Shown piece by piece: positions 39,510 through 51,713 of a stretch of DNA of 64,000 nucleotides; position 1 is the first letter of the stretch; each line of letters opens with the position of its first letter. The position numbers were made by a program, and so were the translations under genes. The stretch is from Raphanus sativus (taxonomy: Eukaryota; Streptophyta; Magnoliopsida; Brassicales; Brassicaceae). The notes beneath the pieces were generated by a model. That model saw only the letters and a list, made by a program, of their open reading frames with translations, was not told where the DNA came from and ran no database searches. The stretch spans positions 51,629,265 through 51,693,264 of the forward strand of contig NC_079516.1 of NCBI RefSeq assembly GCF_000801105.2, given 5' to 3'.

Positions 39510-42368
39510 TTAGTTGAACATCCTCATAAAATTGCTTGCATAGGCCATTGGCTTCACATCAGGGTGAGGCTGTGAAATCACAAAATTAAAAAAAAATTAG
39601 AATATCAGAAGAATCTTCAAACGAGTCTAAAACAAGAACAATGATCCCAAAAGCTAATAATAGACTCACCACTGCTGTGAATGTAACAATGTTTGGCTTC
39701 ATATCTGGAGCTTCAAATCTAATGAAGGCTCCTTTGTTACCCATCTGCAACGATATAGGTTCATGTTTAAGTAAGTAATTTGCTGTTGTTACAAAACTGA
39801 AAAGAGGAGTTTCTGGTTTACCTGATCACAGTAGTTTGGAGCAGAGAAGACAGTGATGAGTTTACCATCATGATCAACCTCGTATCCTTCATCTTTTACT
39901 TCATGTGAGCGCACCACCAAATCTTCCACATTCAAAAAGAAAAAAAAACAGTCAATACAAGAATCAATTGGCGAACACCAATTATGACACATGGAAACTA
40001 CACTGACCTAGATTGTTGTCTTCCAAAAACCTTTTGGTAACATCTCCACCAAATGAGAGACCAACTCCTCTCTTGCTTGGGCCTCTTCCAGGCAGAGGTT
40101 GAGGATCACTCCACAATAGCTCACACATCAATCCTAAAACACACGTTTAAGAAGATTAGACATTCTCACATTAAAAAACTTACAAAAGGTGTGAATGATG
40201 GAAACAAACCTTCCTCAGGAGGCTCACAGAATCGGTCAATGGCTCTGATGTCTGAGAGCTTAACGCCATCGACACTGAAGAGACCTCCATGCACCACAAA
40301 TATCTTCTCATTGATAACGTGAGCCAGCGGAAGGTAACAGAACACTTCGGCAAAGAGTTCAACGAACTTCTCACTCAACTTGGACCGAACCTCACCCTCA
40401 AAACCATATATCTTGTTCATGCTCTTGCTTTCATGATTCCCTCTGGCTAGGTATATGGCTGCAAATTCACAAATAAAAAATGTGTAAGCAAAAGCGATGA
40501 TAAACTTAGATCTTCAAAGAAGTAATACAACAAGTATTCAAAGAACTTACATGACGGACACATTGACTTAAAAGCAAACAGCGTCAGTATTATCTCCACG
40601 GAAAAGGACCCTCTGTCCACAAAGTCACCATTGAACAAGTAAGGATTCTCTTCAGAAGGGAGGCCATTGAGCTCAAAAATGTTTAGGAGATCATAGAACT
40701 ACAAAATAAAACAATGTGTCAAAAGCAGAATCAATACAACACAAAGGTAGCCGAAACTTAAAACATGAGAAGGAAATAGAAAGAGCCATAACAAAATCAG
40801 TTAGTATGTGTTAGAACTGAAGATTGTAGAGGCTCTCAGATTCATTTGAGAGAAAGAAATTATGTAAAGTAGGGTGGGTGAAATGAAAACCTACCTGACC
40901 ATGAACATCACCGCAGACCGTAAAATGCTTGCCATTAGGTACACTGATATCAACCAGAGAAGGCAGTGCTTGCAAGATTTTCCTTGTCTGTAATACAATT
41001 TGATATGCATACCTACAAATATTAAGCAAGTAAACTTATGAACAGATGACCAAAAAAATGTGTTAGTTTAAGTTCAATACTAAACCAGACAACACCAACC
41101 GTTTGTGCAATGTTTTTTGGTTCTTGAAATCTTCCAGCATCTGTTTCACAAAATCTAAGGTCACTTCCTCTCCCTCGATTCTAGCACCAGAATACTGTGG
41201 TTCAACCTCTGCAATGAAATTGCAAAGAAGAATCTCAGTAGATTGATAAGGAGGTTACAACCTCTGTAATGTCACAACAGGTACAAGATTGATTACTAGT
41301 CTAAAGGCTACACTCAACCATTTATCAAACTACTGAAACAAAGACATGGCATAACAAGGGAAGACAGAACAAACAACACTATAGAAAGGTAAGCAAGTAG
41401 ATGGAGGATACCAATTGTGTGGAAGTCAATGGACTCAGCCACCGAGATCTTTTCAGATACGGGTACAGAGATTGCTTCTTCAAATTTCAGTTTCTTCACT
41501 GCTTTCTCGCACTCTCTTAGCTTTCTTGTCGCATCAGGGTCATTAGGAGAAATCCTTTTAACCTTAAAATATAAAATAGTAGACTATGTCAGCTATACCG
41601 TACACACAAATCTCTCATAACAAATAAAGAGATCCCACCACCAAACTGTTCGCACACACTATTATCAAGGTTCCAGGTTCATATCATTTGGTCAGATCAA
41701 AACATAAAGTTATGACCTTTTGGCTGAGTTTAAGCTACAACATTTCATCTTTACTGTTTTGACAGCTACAAAATGATAAAAAGAGGAAATAAAGAGCAGC
41801 ATAAGTGGCTGGTACAAAAACATTACTTGCTGGAAATCCTTCAAGGCATCCTTAAACTTCCCCATGGCAAGATAAGCAGCACCACGTCTGTAATAGCCCT
41901 GTGATTCCAGCAAACAAGACTGAATGAAATGTGATAAAAAAAAAAAGAATAAGCAGCATATCCTCATAGTTGAAATGATACCTTGGAGTATTTTGGATCA
42001 ATATCAATGGCCTTTGATGCATCCTGAATTGCACTGCCATATTCCTCCAGCTTTGTGTGAGCAAATGCACGATTTGCCCAATACACAGCGTTATTGCCAT
42101 TGAGTTCTATAGCTTGTGTATACAGATCAATAGCCTGGGAGAATTTGTGACCTGCAAACAACTACCAATACTTAGCGTGCTGTTTTTATATCCCCCCAAA
42201 AAAAGGAAGAGTATCCCACTAAAACAGAGTTGAAACTGAAATTAAGAAAAAAAAACCGGTTCTGTTAATGTTTTTAAAGCAAAAGTACAAACCTTTAAAA
42301 GCTTCATTGGCCTGATTCTTCATCTCCTCGGCCCGTGAAACATCAGAGTTCTCATTCTTAGCCTCCAT
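39510..42368 (-). CDS. PP5: Serine/threonine protein phosphatase 5 with TPR domain
   Basis: Twelve exons: 42368-42293, 42151-41982, 41898-41827, 41562-41412, 41208-41100, 41012-40895, 40698-40551, 40458-40210, 40133-40008, 39922-39822, 39744-39670, 39569-39510; 1455 nt, 484 aa, the length of the soluble Arabidopsis isoform (PAPP5). Residues about 10-120 are three TPRs ([55 protein letters not shown]) that bind Hsp90. The catalytic PPP core shows GDVHGQ, GDFVDRG, GNHE and, late, [10 protein letters not shown]5 dephosphorylates phytochrome and other clients in plants. The intron after exon 4 opens in frame with a strongly hydrophobic stretch (see findings). Confidence 0.95.
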
Positions 42369-43446
42369 GTTATCTCGATTTAAGTGTCTTAGTTATCGAA
42401 CTGACTGTCAAGAAGCAGTATGAAACTAAGGTCTACTTTAACAGTATGACGCACTAGAACGATAATCAAAATACTCAAATTCAATAAGTTGGCTTAAGAG
42501 CTTTAAAGATTGCAATTAATAATCTAAAAAAAAATGAAGTTTTTTTCGTATTCTGCATCGTTTTGAAATTGTTAACGACGAATCCATGGACGTAAGAAGT
42601 CGATAAGCTCACTTACAGAAAAATTCAGTGAAAGATCTATTAGAATCAAGATAAGATACAACAGGACAACAACAGAACAGAAGGAAGCCATGTGTTTTGT
42701 CGGAAAATCACAGAAGCCCAGTTAATTATTGAAGGTAGACTTGGTACCTGACAAAAAGCTCAAACTATGGGGGGAGGGGACAGCGGAAGAGTGTGAGACA
42801 GGTTTAAGAGAAGCTTTGACGTAGCCAGCAGCCACAAAAAGAGTTTATGCGCTTTGAAGAAGGGTTTTTGGAAAATATTTGTTTTTCCACTAAATTATTA
42901 TTTACCAGTAAATAAAAAAGACGAAGAGATATGTCGAAAATTCAAAACAATATTTAATTTTAATAATACAATATCGAAAAAATAAGAAAATAGTTCCGTT
43001 CCATACGTAAATATATCTCGTGTTCTATTGGGCTCCGGGGCCGTAGCGAACACGGGTTTGTATGCAAGTCATGAGTCAAAGACCGGTTTATTTCTCTTAG
43101 TCAGCACTAAACATATTAGACTTTATATTGAACGGTTTATTTTGGTTTAGTTAAACCGTATAACCAAGTTATTATTTAGACTTTATATTGAACGGTTTAT
43201 TTTGGTTGTTAAACAGTGAAATTTAGTTATTATCCAAAATGAATCCGATTAGTTTTCTTTTTAAATAGAGAGATGGCTTCTCTATTAGTATATTTGCTCA
43301 TAGAGAAGAACACAAATCTGTCACCATGAAATTTTAACTATTATCCCTTTTTTCCATCGACGTTTTACGCTATACACATAAACATACAAACAATTTCGAA
43401 ATCAAGAAAGCAAAGAGCAATGTTTCTTGATCCTTAATCTTCCATC
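42369..43446. other. PP5 upstream / HVA22F downstream region
   Basis: Holds the PP5 leader and promoter. A 33-bp direct repeat (ttagactttatattgaacgg...) occurs at about 43117 and 43167. No gene. Confidence 0.6.
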
Positions 43447-44281
43447 TCAATGCTTCTTTGTTTCTCTTTCAGCCTAAAATTAAACACAAAGTTATCAATA
43501 CTATTAAAATCCAAAATATGTATTGGATTATATATTTGTATAAAAAGAAAAAAAGAGAATCAGAATGATATATACCGCTTTGATCGCTTTCTCAACAGAA
43601 TCCCATCCAAACCGGTCAACATAATCTTGAACCGATTTTCTAGCATCAAGACTCATCATCTGTAAAACTCTTCTCTGTTCATCTGTATAATTCGTTCCTT
43701 CTCCAACATGCATTCCAAACTGAACATATTTTCTCACAAAATTTGAGTATATGTAAGCTGCACCACTGAACATTGGTAACACCAACCACATGCAGAATAA
43801 AAGTTTCAAATATGGCCAAAACGGTAGCCTGCAAATACCAAAGAGAACAATTAATATTTTATATTAGTCTTTCTAACATATTATAGTAGTACTTTTATAT
43901 CTAAATTTTAGGAGGAGTATCATTATTATTACCAGGCAAGGACTCTCCAAATGGATAATTCGAATATTGTAATTAAGGAGTAAATGATCCAATATGTTAG
44001 CCATTGTTGATCATCTAACATCGTTGGACTCTCTATTGCTCGTAACGACGCATACCTACTCATTCATTGAGTTAATAGTTATTTATTTTAATATATAAAA
44101 CGTTTAAAATTTTATTTACTTACAAAGGATAGAGAAGCATAACTCCCGGCCTGCATGCACCAAGAACATGGAGATGTTAAATGAACTTGACAAATCTTAT
44201 GAGACAAAAAAGTAATTTGAAAGAAATACATACCCAATCAGAGCATCAAAACGTTTTGCAATTACAATAATGGCACCCATT
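43447..44281 (-). CDS. HVA22F: HVA22/TB2/DP1/REEP family ER membrane-shaping protein
   Basis: Five exons: 44281-44235, 44150-44124, 44055-43933, 43828-43576, 43473-43447; 477 nt, 158 aa, identical in length to Arabidopsis HVA22f. The TB2/DP1/HVA22 domain is clear: PGVMLLYPLYASLRAIES, then DDQQWLTYWIIYSLITIFE, then hydrophobic LPFWPYLKLLFCMWLVLP forming reticulon/REEP-type membrane hairpins. An amphipathic helix follows (RKSVQDYVDRFGWDSVEKAI) and the tail ends in KKH. Family members shape tubular ER and regulate vesicle traffic, several under ABA or stress control. Exon 2 is only 27 nt and exon 5 also 27 nt, easily missed by gene finders. Confidence 0.94.
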
Positions 44282-45787
44282 TTTGAGCGTTTACTCTGTC
44301 TGTTCCTGAAGATTTTGTTTATGTCTTTGAGCAAACGTCTTTAGCACTATGGCGTAGGATATATACACAGAAGTTAAATTTTCTTCAAGCAAGAATCTTT
44401 TGTGAATCCATGTAACAAGCAAGGTAAAGAATCTCCAACCCATTGATACATTTCATGAACTTATATATTTCTTCTATGTTCGAAGAAAAAAGAATCGCAG
44501 TAATTGTGAGTGAAATTTTGACATGAAGGGAAAACTAAACTATTAGGTTTAGTACAACTCTCTTTAAATTATATTTTAATATTCATTTTATTTTAAACGA
44601 GATTCTTTTCTTTGTGCACAAGAGTTATTCATCAATAACTCATGCATTAATTACTGCTATTGGACGTATTACACAAGTTGATAATGATCATTTAGTCTGC
44701 GGCTTTGTGAAATTTGGGTAATTTACTTGTCTAATCTGAGTGTTTATATGATCTTTCTTTCCCATGTACATATATACTTGTCTTCATTAAATCAAGTTCA
44801 TTAGTATTTAGTGATCATTTTATGTGAGAAAGATTAATATATTTTTTGTCACAGAGCTGGTAAAAGTAACATTTATGTTACCTCCTTTTCTACGCAACTC
44901 TATACTTTTCTTTTCATTATTATCTCATGTGATAAGGAGTTTTCTTTTGTCACTGGACTAGTAAATATATTATATTGTTTCACGCTAACTATCAAGGAAA
45001 GAGAACTAGAGCATTCAAATTTCAAAGGATATTAAGAAAATTTGCAATGAAAGCGAATCAAACTAAGCCCTACCGAATCTCAAGTTCCTTCCTGAAATTA
45101 TTTTTCCACAATTTAAAGCTTAATTTGCTATGGATGTGTATATTTTAGATGTTGCTCGTGGAGAAAACTGAATAGAACGTAAATACAAAGAAAATGATGG
45201 CGGTATGGGAAAAACACACAAAAGAGTAGTTAGTTTGCCTTTTGTAACTAAAGTTATTTAATGCAAATCTATGATAGGGTTTATGGGTAATGACTACACA
45301 TGTGATAAGTAATCGTCCGTGGGCTCTCTTCTCTCATTTACTAGATTAGTTTAATCTTCCCTAATTATATTGTCGCCTACATGATGCAGTTTCTTGCTTA
45401 TATTATTAATACGTGGATGATATTACGGCAAAACAATAAACCTCTAATTTTTAAGATGCTGTTTGGACTAACCTATTTTCCAAGAACAAGACTCGAACAT
45501 ACGATTTCGAAAAGACGAAAGCAATTAAGCCATATAAACTCTTAGATTGCCATTTTATCGAGCAATTTGTTCTTTTTTTTGTAAAAGAATTTGTTCTTAA
45601 GACAAACCATTTTTATTTTTCTTAAGTTCTGCGTTTAATTTTACTTTTTGGTCTAAGAATACTACTATGTTAAGTTATAAACTTAACTTGAAAATCGTAT
45701 GTTAGTATCTAAACGTAAACACAAATTCAAATTGTATAAAAGAGAAACTAAACCTGAATTCTCTCATTTATTGACTTCCATGATACA
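44282..45787. other. HVA22F upstream intergenic region
   Basis: AT-rich 1.5 kb with the HVA22F promoter. No gene, RNA or complete element recognised. Confidence 0.5.
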
Positions 45788-47416
45788 TCTATATTATTAA
45801 AGTTGAAGTACAAAATCGGAGCGTTTGGAGACATAAATTGCAGTTTAAAAATGAGGTTTGTTTGGAAACATGGATAACAATATTAAATGAGAATTGTTTG
45901 GAAACATGGATAACAGTTAATTTATTTCCTTTTATTTACACATTTAGTCAGTGCATTTATTATAAATTAGGTATTTCCTTTATGTCATTTTTATTTACAG
46001 ATTTTATCAATACATTTAAAATCAATTTATATTAATTAATTATAATTCCAAACTTATCTAAAAAAATTGATGTCTCCATATATTGATCATTATTAATATG
46101 TAAAATTATTATTAAAAAAATATTTCACTTATTTTAGCCAAACACATAAAAATATATATTTTTTATTTTTTTACAAAATCAGTTAGGCATAAACATTCAG
46201 ATACTCATTTAGGTACAAGTCGTTTCTTTCGGATATAGATTTTTTTTGGGTTTGAAATTTCTTTTTAGTACTTCCTTTTTGTGTTTTTTTTATTTATAGA
46301 TTCTACCATTGCATTTAAAATCAATTTAAATTAATTAATTAAAATTTCAAAAATTATCTAAACAAATCGATATTCATATATTGATCATTATTAATATTGT
46401 AAAAATATTAGTAAATAAAAAATTTCTATTTAACTTCATTTAGCCACACACATAAAAATATTTTCTATTTGTTTACAAAATCAGTTAGGCATATACATTC
46501 ATGTATCCATTTAGGTACAAGTCGTTTCTTTCGGGTATATATTTTTTGGGTTTTGATATTTCTTTTTAGGTACTTCTTTTTTGTATTTTTTTTATTTACA
46601 GATTCTACCACTACATTTCAAATCAATTTAAATTCATTAATTACAATTCAAAACTTATTGAAAAAAATGATATTCATATATTGATTATTATTAATAATTT
46701 ACAAATATTACTGAATAAAATTTTATATTTGACTTAATTTAGTCAAACACATCAAATATTTTTTTATTTGTTTACGGAATCCGTTAGAAATAAATATTTG
46801 GTACCCATTTAGGTACTGGTCAATTTTTTTGGGTATAGATTTTTTTGGTTTTGATATTAGGCCTATGTTTGGATATAAATTTACCTGTGAGTTTCAAATT
46901 GAATCCCCCGGATTTGTATGAATTTTGTTCTGATGTATAGAAAATTAAAAATATTCAAATAACGAAAGTATTTGAAAATTATTTATATTTGAACAAAAAA
47001 TAATGGCTGCACATAGCGAAAAATCAATATAAAAGTACTGTACATTTGCATTCAAAATAATTTTTTTAACAACAAACTACACAAATATGTTTATTTTTAT
47101 AAAAATTAAATTACAATGTAAAAAATTAATTAATATAGAAATATGTCACATTTTTTAAACAAAATATCAATATAAAAGTATTATACATTTGTGTTCTAAA
47201 ATTATTTATTTTAACAACAAGCCAAATAAATATATTTATTAGAGAGAGAATAAAACAAAGCCTAAAAACGCATAGTTTACTAGAAAGACTCTATATGTCA
47301 AACTTATTATAAATAAGATTTTACTAAGATAAATATATTCAATAATTACAAACAAATAATATATTTCATAAAAATAAAAATAATATCCGCCCTTTCAAGG
47401 GCGGGTGAAAATCTAG
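45788..47416 (+). mobile_element. Nonautonomous Helitron, 1.63 kb
   Basis: The 5' end is TCTATATTATTAAAGTTGAA (45788), a typical Brassicaceae Helitron start. The 3' end is a CCGCCC-TTTCAA-GGGCGG hairpin (about 47389-47405) followed 8 bp later by CTAG (47413-47416). Flanks are A at 45787 and T at 47417, fitting insertion between A and T without target duplication. The interior is AT-rich, has no Rep/helicase ORF, and contains three ~300-bp tandem units (ttacaaaatcagttaggcat at 46171, 46473 and about 46772). The element ends about 1.05 kb before the SHP2 start codon. Confidence 0.82.
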
Positions 47417-48468
47417 TGATAAGTAAAGCTGTAAAACTTCAAATACAACCACTATCAAAGACGGAAATTCTTATCATACCATGTTGGGTTAAGTTTGGTT
47501 TAATTTGAAATACATAATATTCAAAAATATAATAACATTAATATAATACCAGCTCGATATTAATGTATGAGTATGGCAATAGAAAGAAAAGAAGAAATAA
47601 GAAAAGGATTTACCAAAAAACGAGAAGTTCCAAAAGTTGATTCTGATGAGAAACAGAGCCCATACCTCTCTTTTTTTTCCTTAGACATGAAAGAAAATTG
47701 GATGGTCCTCCTTCAATGCTCTATCCCACCCAATCCATACCCAACTCTCTTCTTCTTCTTTATTTTATATTTTGATATTTTCTATTCATTAATTCCCATC
47801 AATTTTCAAATTGCAATCTAAATGTGTACATAGAGAATTAAAAGAATTAGGTATGAGATTTTTTTAGATTAACTGTCCGTTATATTTATTTATTTTTCTT
47901 TTTATAACATTTCAGTTTGAATAAAACTACCAAACCTTCTGTTTTTTCTGCAAGTGGGTTTTAAATACTTCCAAGGAAATATTCCTTTTAAGAGAAATTG
48001 TAAACCAAAACAGAAATCAAAACAAAAATAAAGTGGGAAGCAGCAGTTAAGTGGTACTGAATTAATAAGAATAGTATCTTCATGCAAAATCTAATTCTCT
48101 TAGCTAGATTTCATCTTCCCTTCTCACTTCTCCTTCTTTTCTTTCTGATTAGTACATTCTTACAAACCCAGGTATAATATTTAATATGATGCATAAAGTT
48201 AACCTAAAAGTTCAAGTTCTGTAATCAAATTTATAAGGTTCCCTTTTTCTCATCCAAACTTGAATTTTGAAGTGGCCAGACTAAGGCTTTTTGTTTTTTA
48301 ATTTCATCTTTAAAAGCTCTTGCTATATATTCTCCCTTGAAATCTTGGAACTTAGATAGTAGCTTTAGTACTTTGAATGCAAAAAAGATTTGATCTGATC
48401 TCTCTCTCAGCTTATGCGTAGTGTTTGATTCTGTTTGGTTTATCTTTAAGCTATAGAGGTTGATATCA
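47417..48468 (+). promoter_or_regulatory. SHP2 upstream region
   Basis: About 1 kb between the Helitron end and the SHP2 ATG. It is CT-rich in places, and the leader probably begins near 48350-48420. I did not find a clear perfect CArG box by eye. ORFs at 47567-47821 and 48231-48602 (antisense) are unsupported. Confidence 0.5.
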
Positions 48469-51400
48469 ATGGAGGGTGGTGCGAGCGATGAAGTAGCAGA
48501 GAGCAGCAAGAAGATTGGGAGAGGGAAGATAGAGATAAAGAGGATAGAGAACACTACGAATCGCCAAGTCACTTTCTGCAAGCGACGCAATGGTTTGCTC
48601 AAGAAAGCTTATGAGCTCTCTGTCTTGTGTGACGCCGAGGTGGCTCTTGTCATCTTCTCCACTCGAGGGCGTCTCTACGAGTACGCCAACAACAGGTAAG
48701 AAGATTCATCTATATTAACTTCTTCAGATCTTTGATTTTTTTAATAGATTTTCATCAGTCTTTTTTGGTTTATTTCTCTCTCTCTCTCTCTCTCTGGTTC
48801 TTTTTCTTCTTCTAAAGTTTCTCTGATCTGTTGGAAAGATCTGATGTATATGCGTATCAAATTAGGGTTTGTATTCAAAACCCTAGTTTTGCTTTGGGGT
48901 GGGGGGTGGGGGGGGGGGAACTCTGGTCTCTTTACTTCTCTCTCTCTCGAAAAAGCTGTGCGGTTTTCTTTTTTCTTTTTTTGCTGTGCTGTCTTCTATG
49001 ATAATTAACTAGCATCTCCATACCTTGTACCAGTCACTTTTATTTCTTATACTAGATCTTTATAGTACAGCCTATATGTATGTCAGTTTTACATGATAAA
49101 TTTGATGACCCATCAGGTTCATTTCTGCAGATTGATCATAATTAGGTTTGCATCATAGTAATGAAAGAGTAGGGTTCTTGACAAAATATAATATTATATG
49201 TCATATATGGCTGTAAAAAGCTAAGTAGATTCCTTAAAAATTGATACACTACTAAGCTAGGGAGAGACTAGGATGTTTTGTCTTCTGACACTTCTCTAAA
49301 ATAATCAGTGATTTGATCTGTTAAATCAAGAAATATTTAGGGGACAAAGCTTGTGGTTCTGTCACTTAATTTAATCATCCATCAATCAAGAAAAAAAAGC
49401 CAGAACATGGACTTTCGATTATTATTTTCTCCACTCCAAGTTGGGGACTAGTCATTTCCGTTTCTCTCGAAGCTTCCAGCTATTAACAGCTCATGTTCTT
49501 TTCAACATTTTGTTTTGGGAAATATTAATCTGCTCGTTTTTGGTTGGTTAATATTACAGATAAGTAGATGATCGATAATCTAATTTTCTTAAAGTCAAGT
49601 CTGATATCATGGACCTGAGATTTAACTAGAAATTTTGTAGTTACAATGTAAACTTCACAACGACTTACAGAATTTTTTTCATTTTTTACCAAACGTTTAA
49701 AGATTCTACATATAGTAACTGTGTATGTGACATCACAATCTTATAAAAGTAGGTTTAATTCCCAACTAATCTGATTAACAAAAGAGGAATGCATTAGGTC
49801 TAAGTGTGTAGAGATTTGTAATTTATAGTTTTCTATTTTCAAATGCGTAGCTAAGATTTATACACTCTTTCTTATTTCAAGCGTCCTCATGCTTTAATGT
49901 CTTTTGACGTTTCTCAACCTCAATTTTCCATCATACATCACAAAATGAATTAGATGGTGAAAGTGATAACGTAACATATACAAATATGTCTAGCTTTTTT
50001 TTTCTCAAAAATTCTAAGGATTTAGGACTTTCACTTTTTCTTGGTTAAACAATAATTGCCTCAAATTAATTTAGTTCTTATACACATATACATACAGATG
50101 TATATGAATTATAATGTTATTGTTATTGCCTCAAAAACAATACATTACAATGCTAACTAAAACTCTATACACTTCATGTATGAAAACTGATTAATACTAT
50201 CTGTTTATGATAGCCAAAATATATACTTTAAGTGGGAAATCTAATTTCACTTTATTATTAATTACTCTTTCTTTTTAGTCGAGTAGTGGTTTTGAACCCA
50301 ACTAGGCACTTACACTAACCTAAAATGTAATATGGATATTGTGTTATATGAAAATTTGGACACATTGCTGGTCAAATTACATTATTAAGAAGCTTTCTTA
50401 TTTCGCCTACCTCCAAAATAAATAAACAGAATGAAGCTAGACATGCTACACTAGTACCCATTACACATATAGTCAAGCAACAACCATTAAATGACAAAGA
50501 CCTAACATTACTCTTATAGTGAACCTGGTTCTAATATATCAAACGATCCATAAATGTAAAGTTTGGGTCAAATCGATTACTAAATATATTAACCATGCCT
50601 AGAAATGGATAAAGATATGCTTTATAGGGTATATACACAATACTTTTTTTTTTGAAAGAATGGATATATACACAAAATGTATACTGCCTCTTTTTTTTTT
50701 TTTTTGTAACACTTAAGCTTGCAATTAAATGTATACTGCCTCTAGCCTTCTAATATACTGACTCTGGTATTTTATTCTTGTGGATGGTGATGAAATCGTA
50801 CGATGAGAAGTGTAAGAGGAACGATCGAAAGGTACAAGAAAGCTTGCTCAGACGCTGTTAATCCTCCTTCCGTCACCGAAGCTAACACTCAGGTAAGCTT
50901 CCATTCCATAATTAGTTACTTTACCACTACGTTTCTTCTTGTTTCATTTTCTGACTTCACTGGGGTCGAACACTTGATGAAGTACTATCAGCAAGAATCA
51001 GCTAAGCTACGGAGACAGATCCGGGACATTCAGAATCTGAACAGACACATTCTTGGTGATTCTCTAGGTTCCTTGAACCTCAAGGAACTCAAGAACCTCG
51101 AAGGTAGGCTAGAGAAAGGCATCAGCCGTGTCCGCTCCAAGAAGGTTAACTACTTTTGCTTCCTTTCAATCTCTTACGCTTTTCGCTTTCTTTCAATCTC
51201 TTACGCTTCTTCGATTTACCATCTCCACTACGTGATCTGATTCTTGACCCTTAACGTTTAATCAGCATGAGATGCTAGTTGCAGAGATAGAGTACATGCA
51301 AAAAAGGGTAAAAAAAAAGATACCTTCCCTGACAAGTAACCATACTTTAAATAACAACTTCTCTTTCAAACCATGGCTCTTTTTTTTGTTCATGTAGGAA

Positions 51401-51713
51401 ATCGAGCTTCAAAATGATAACATGTATCTCCGATCCAAGGTCTTATCTTATATAATTGTATTTTAATTTTCTTTTTCTTTCAATATATATGTAATGTAAT
51501 CTCTTAGATGAACAAGTTATATATATATTTCTGCAGATTAGTGAAAGAGCAGGACTGCAGCAGCAGGAAGCCAGTGTGATAAATCAAGGGACAGTTTACG
51601 AGTCATCTTCTCATCAGTCAGAGCAGTACAACCGTAATTATATTCCGGTTAACCTTCTTGAACCAAATCAAAACTCCTCCGACCAAAACCAACCACCTCT
51701 CCAACTTGTTTAA
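48469..51713 (+). CDS. SHP2: AGAMOUS-clade MADS-box transcription factor SHATTERPROOF2
   Basis: MIKC-type regulator of ovule, carpel and fruit valve-margin identity, acting in nuclear heterotetramers with SEP proteins. Six exons: 48469-48695, 50811-50892, 50983-51144, 51266-51307, 51398-51439, 51537-51713; 732 nt, 243 aa (Arabidopsis about 246). After the N-terminal extension ([16 protein letters not shown]) the MADS domain runs [20 protein letters not shown] ... YEYANN. The I region is next, then the K domain ([20 protein letters not shown] ... [11 protein letters not shown]), and the C-terminus ends [19 protein letters not shown], diagnostic of SHP1/2. Its position next to HVA22F and PP5 points to SHP2 (AGL5) rather than SHP1. 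Intron 1 is 2.1 kb, as usual for AG-clade regulatory introns. No disabling changes. Confidence 0.95.
48896..48918 (+). other. Poly-G tract with G-quadruplex potential in SHP2 intron 1
   Basis: A run of G4-T-G6-T-G11 lies 200 bp after the donor on the sense strand and meets a G3+ four-run quadruplex pattern. Confidence 0.75.

Noticed and set aside
48231..48602. 123-aa minus-strand ORF
   Set aside because: Antisense to the SHP2 leader and MADS exon; a shadow frame.
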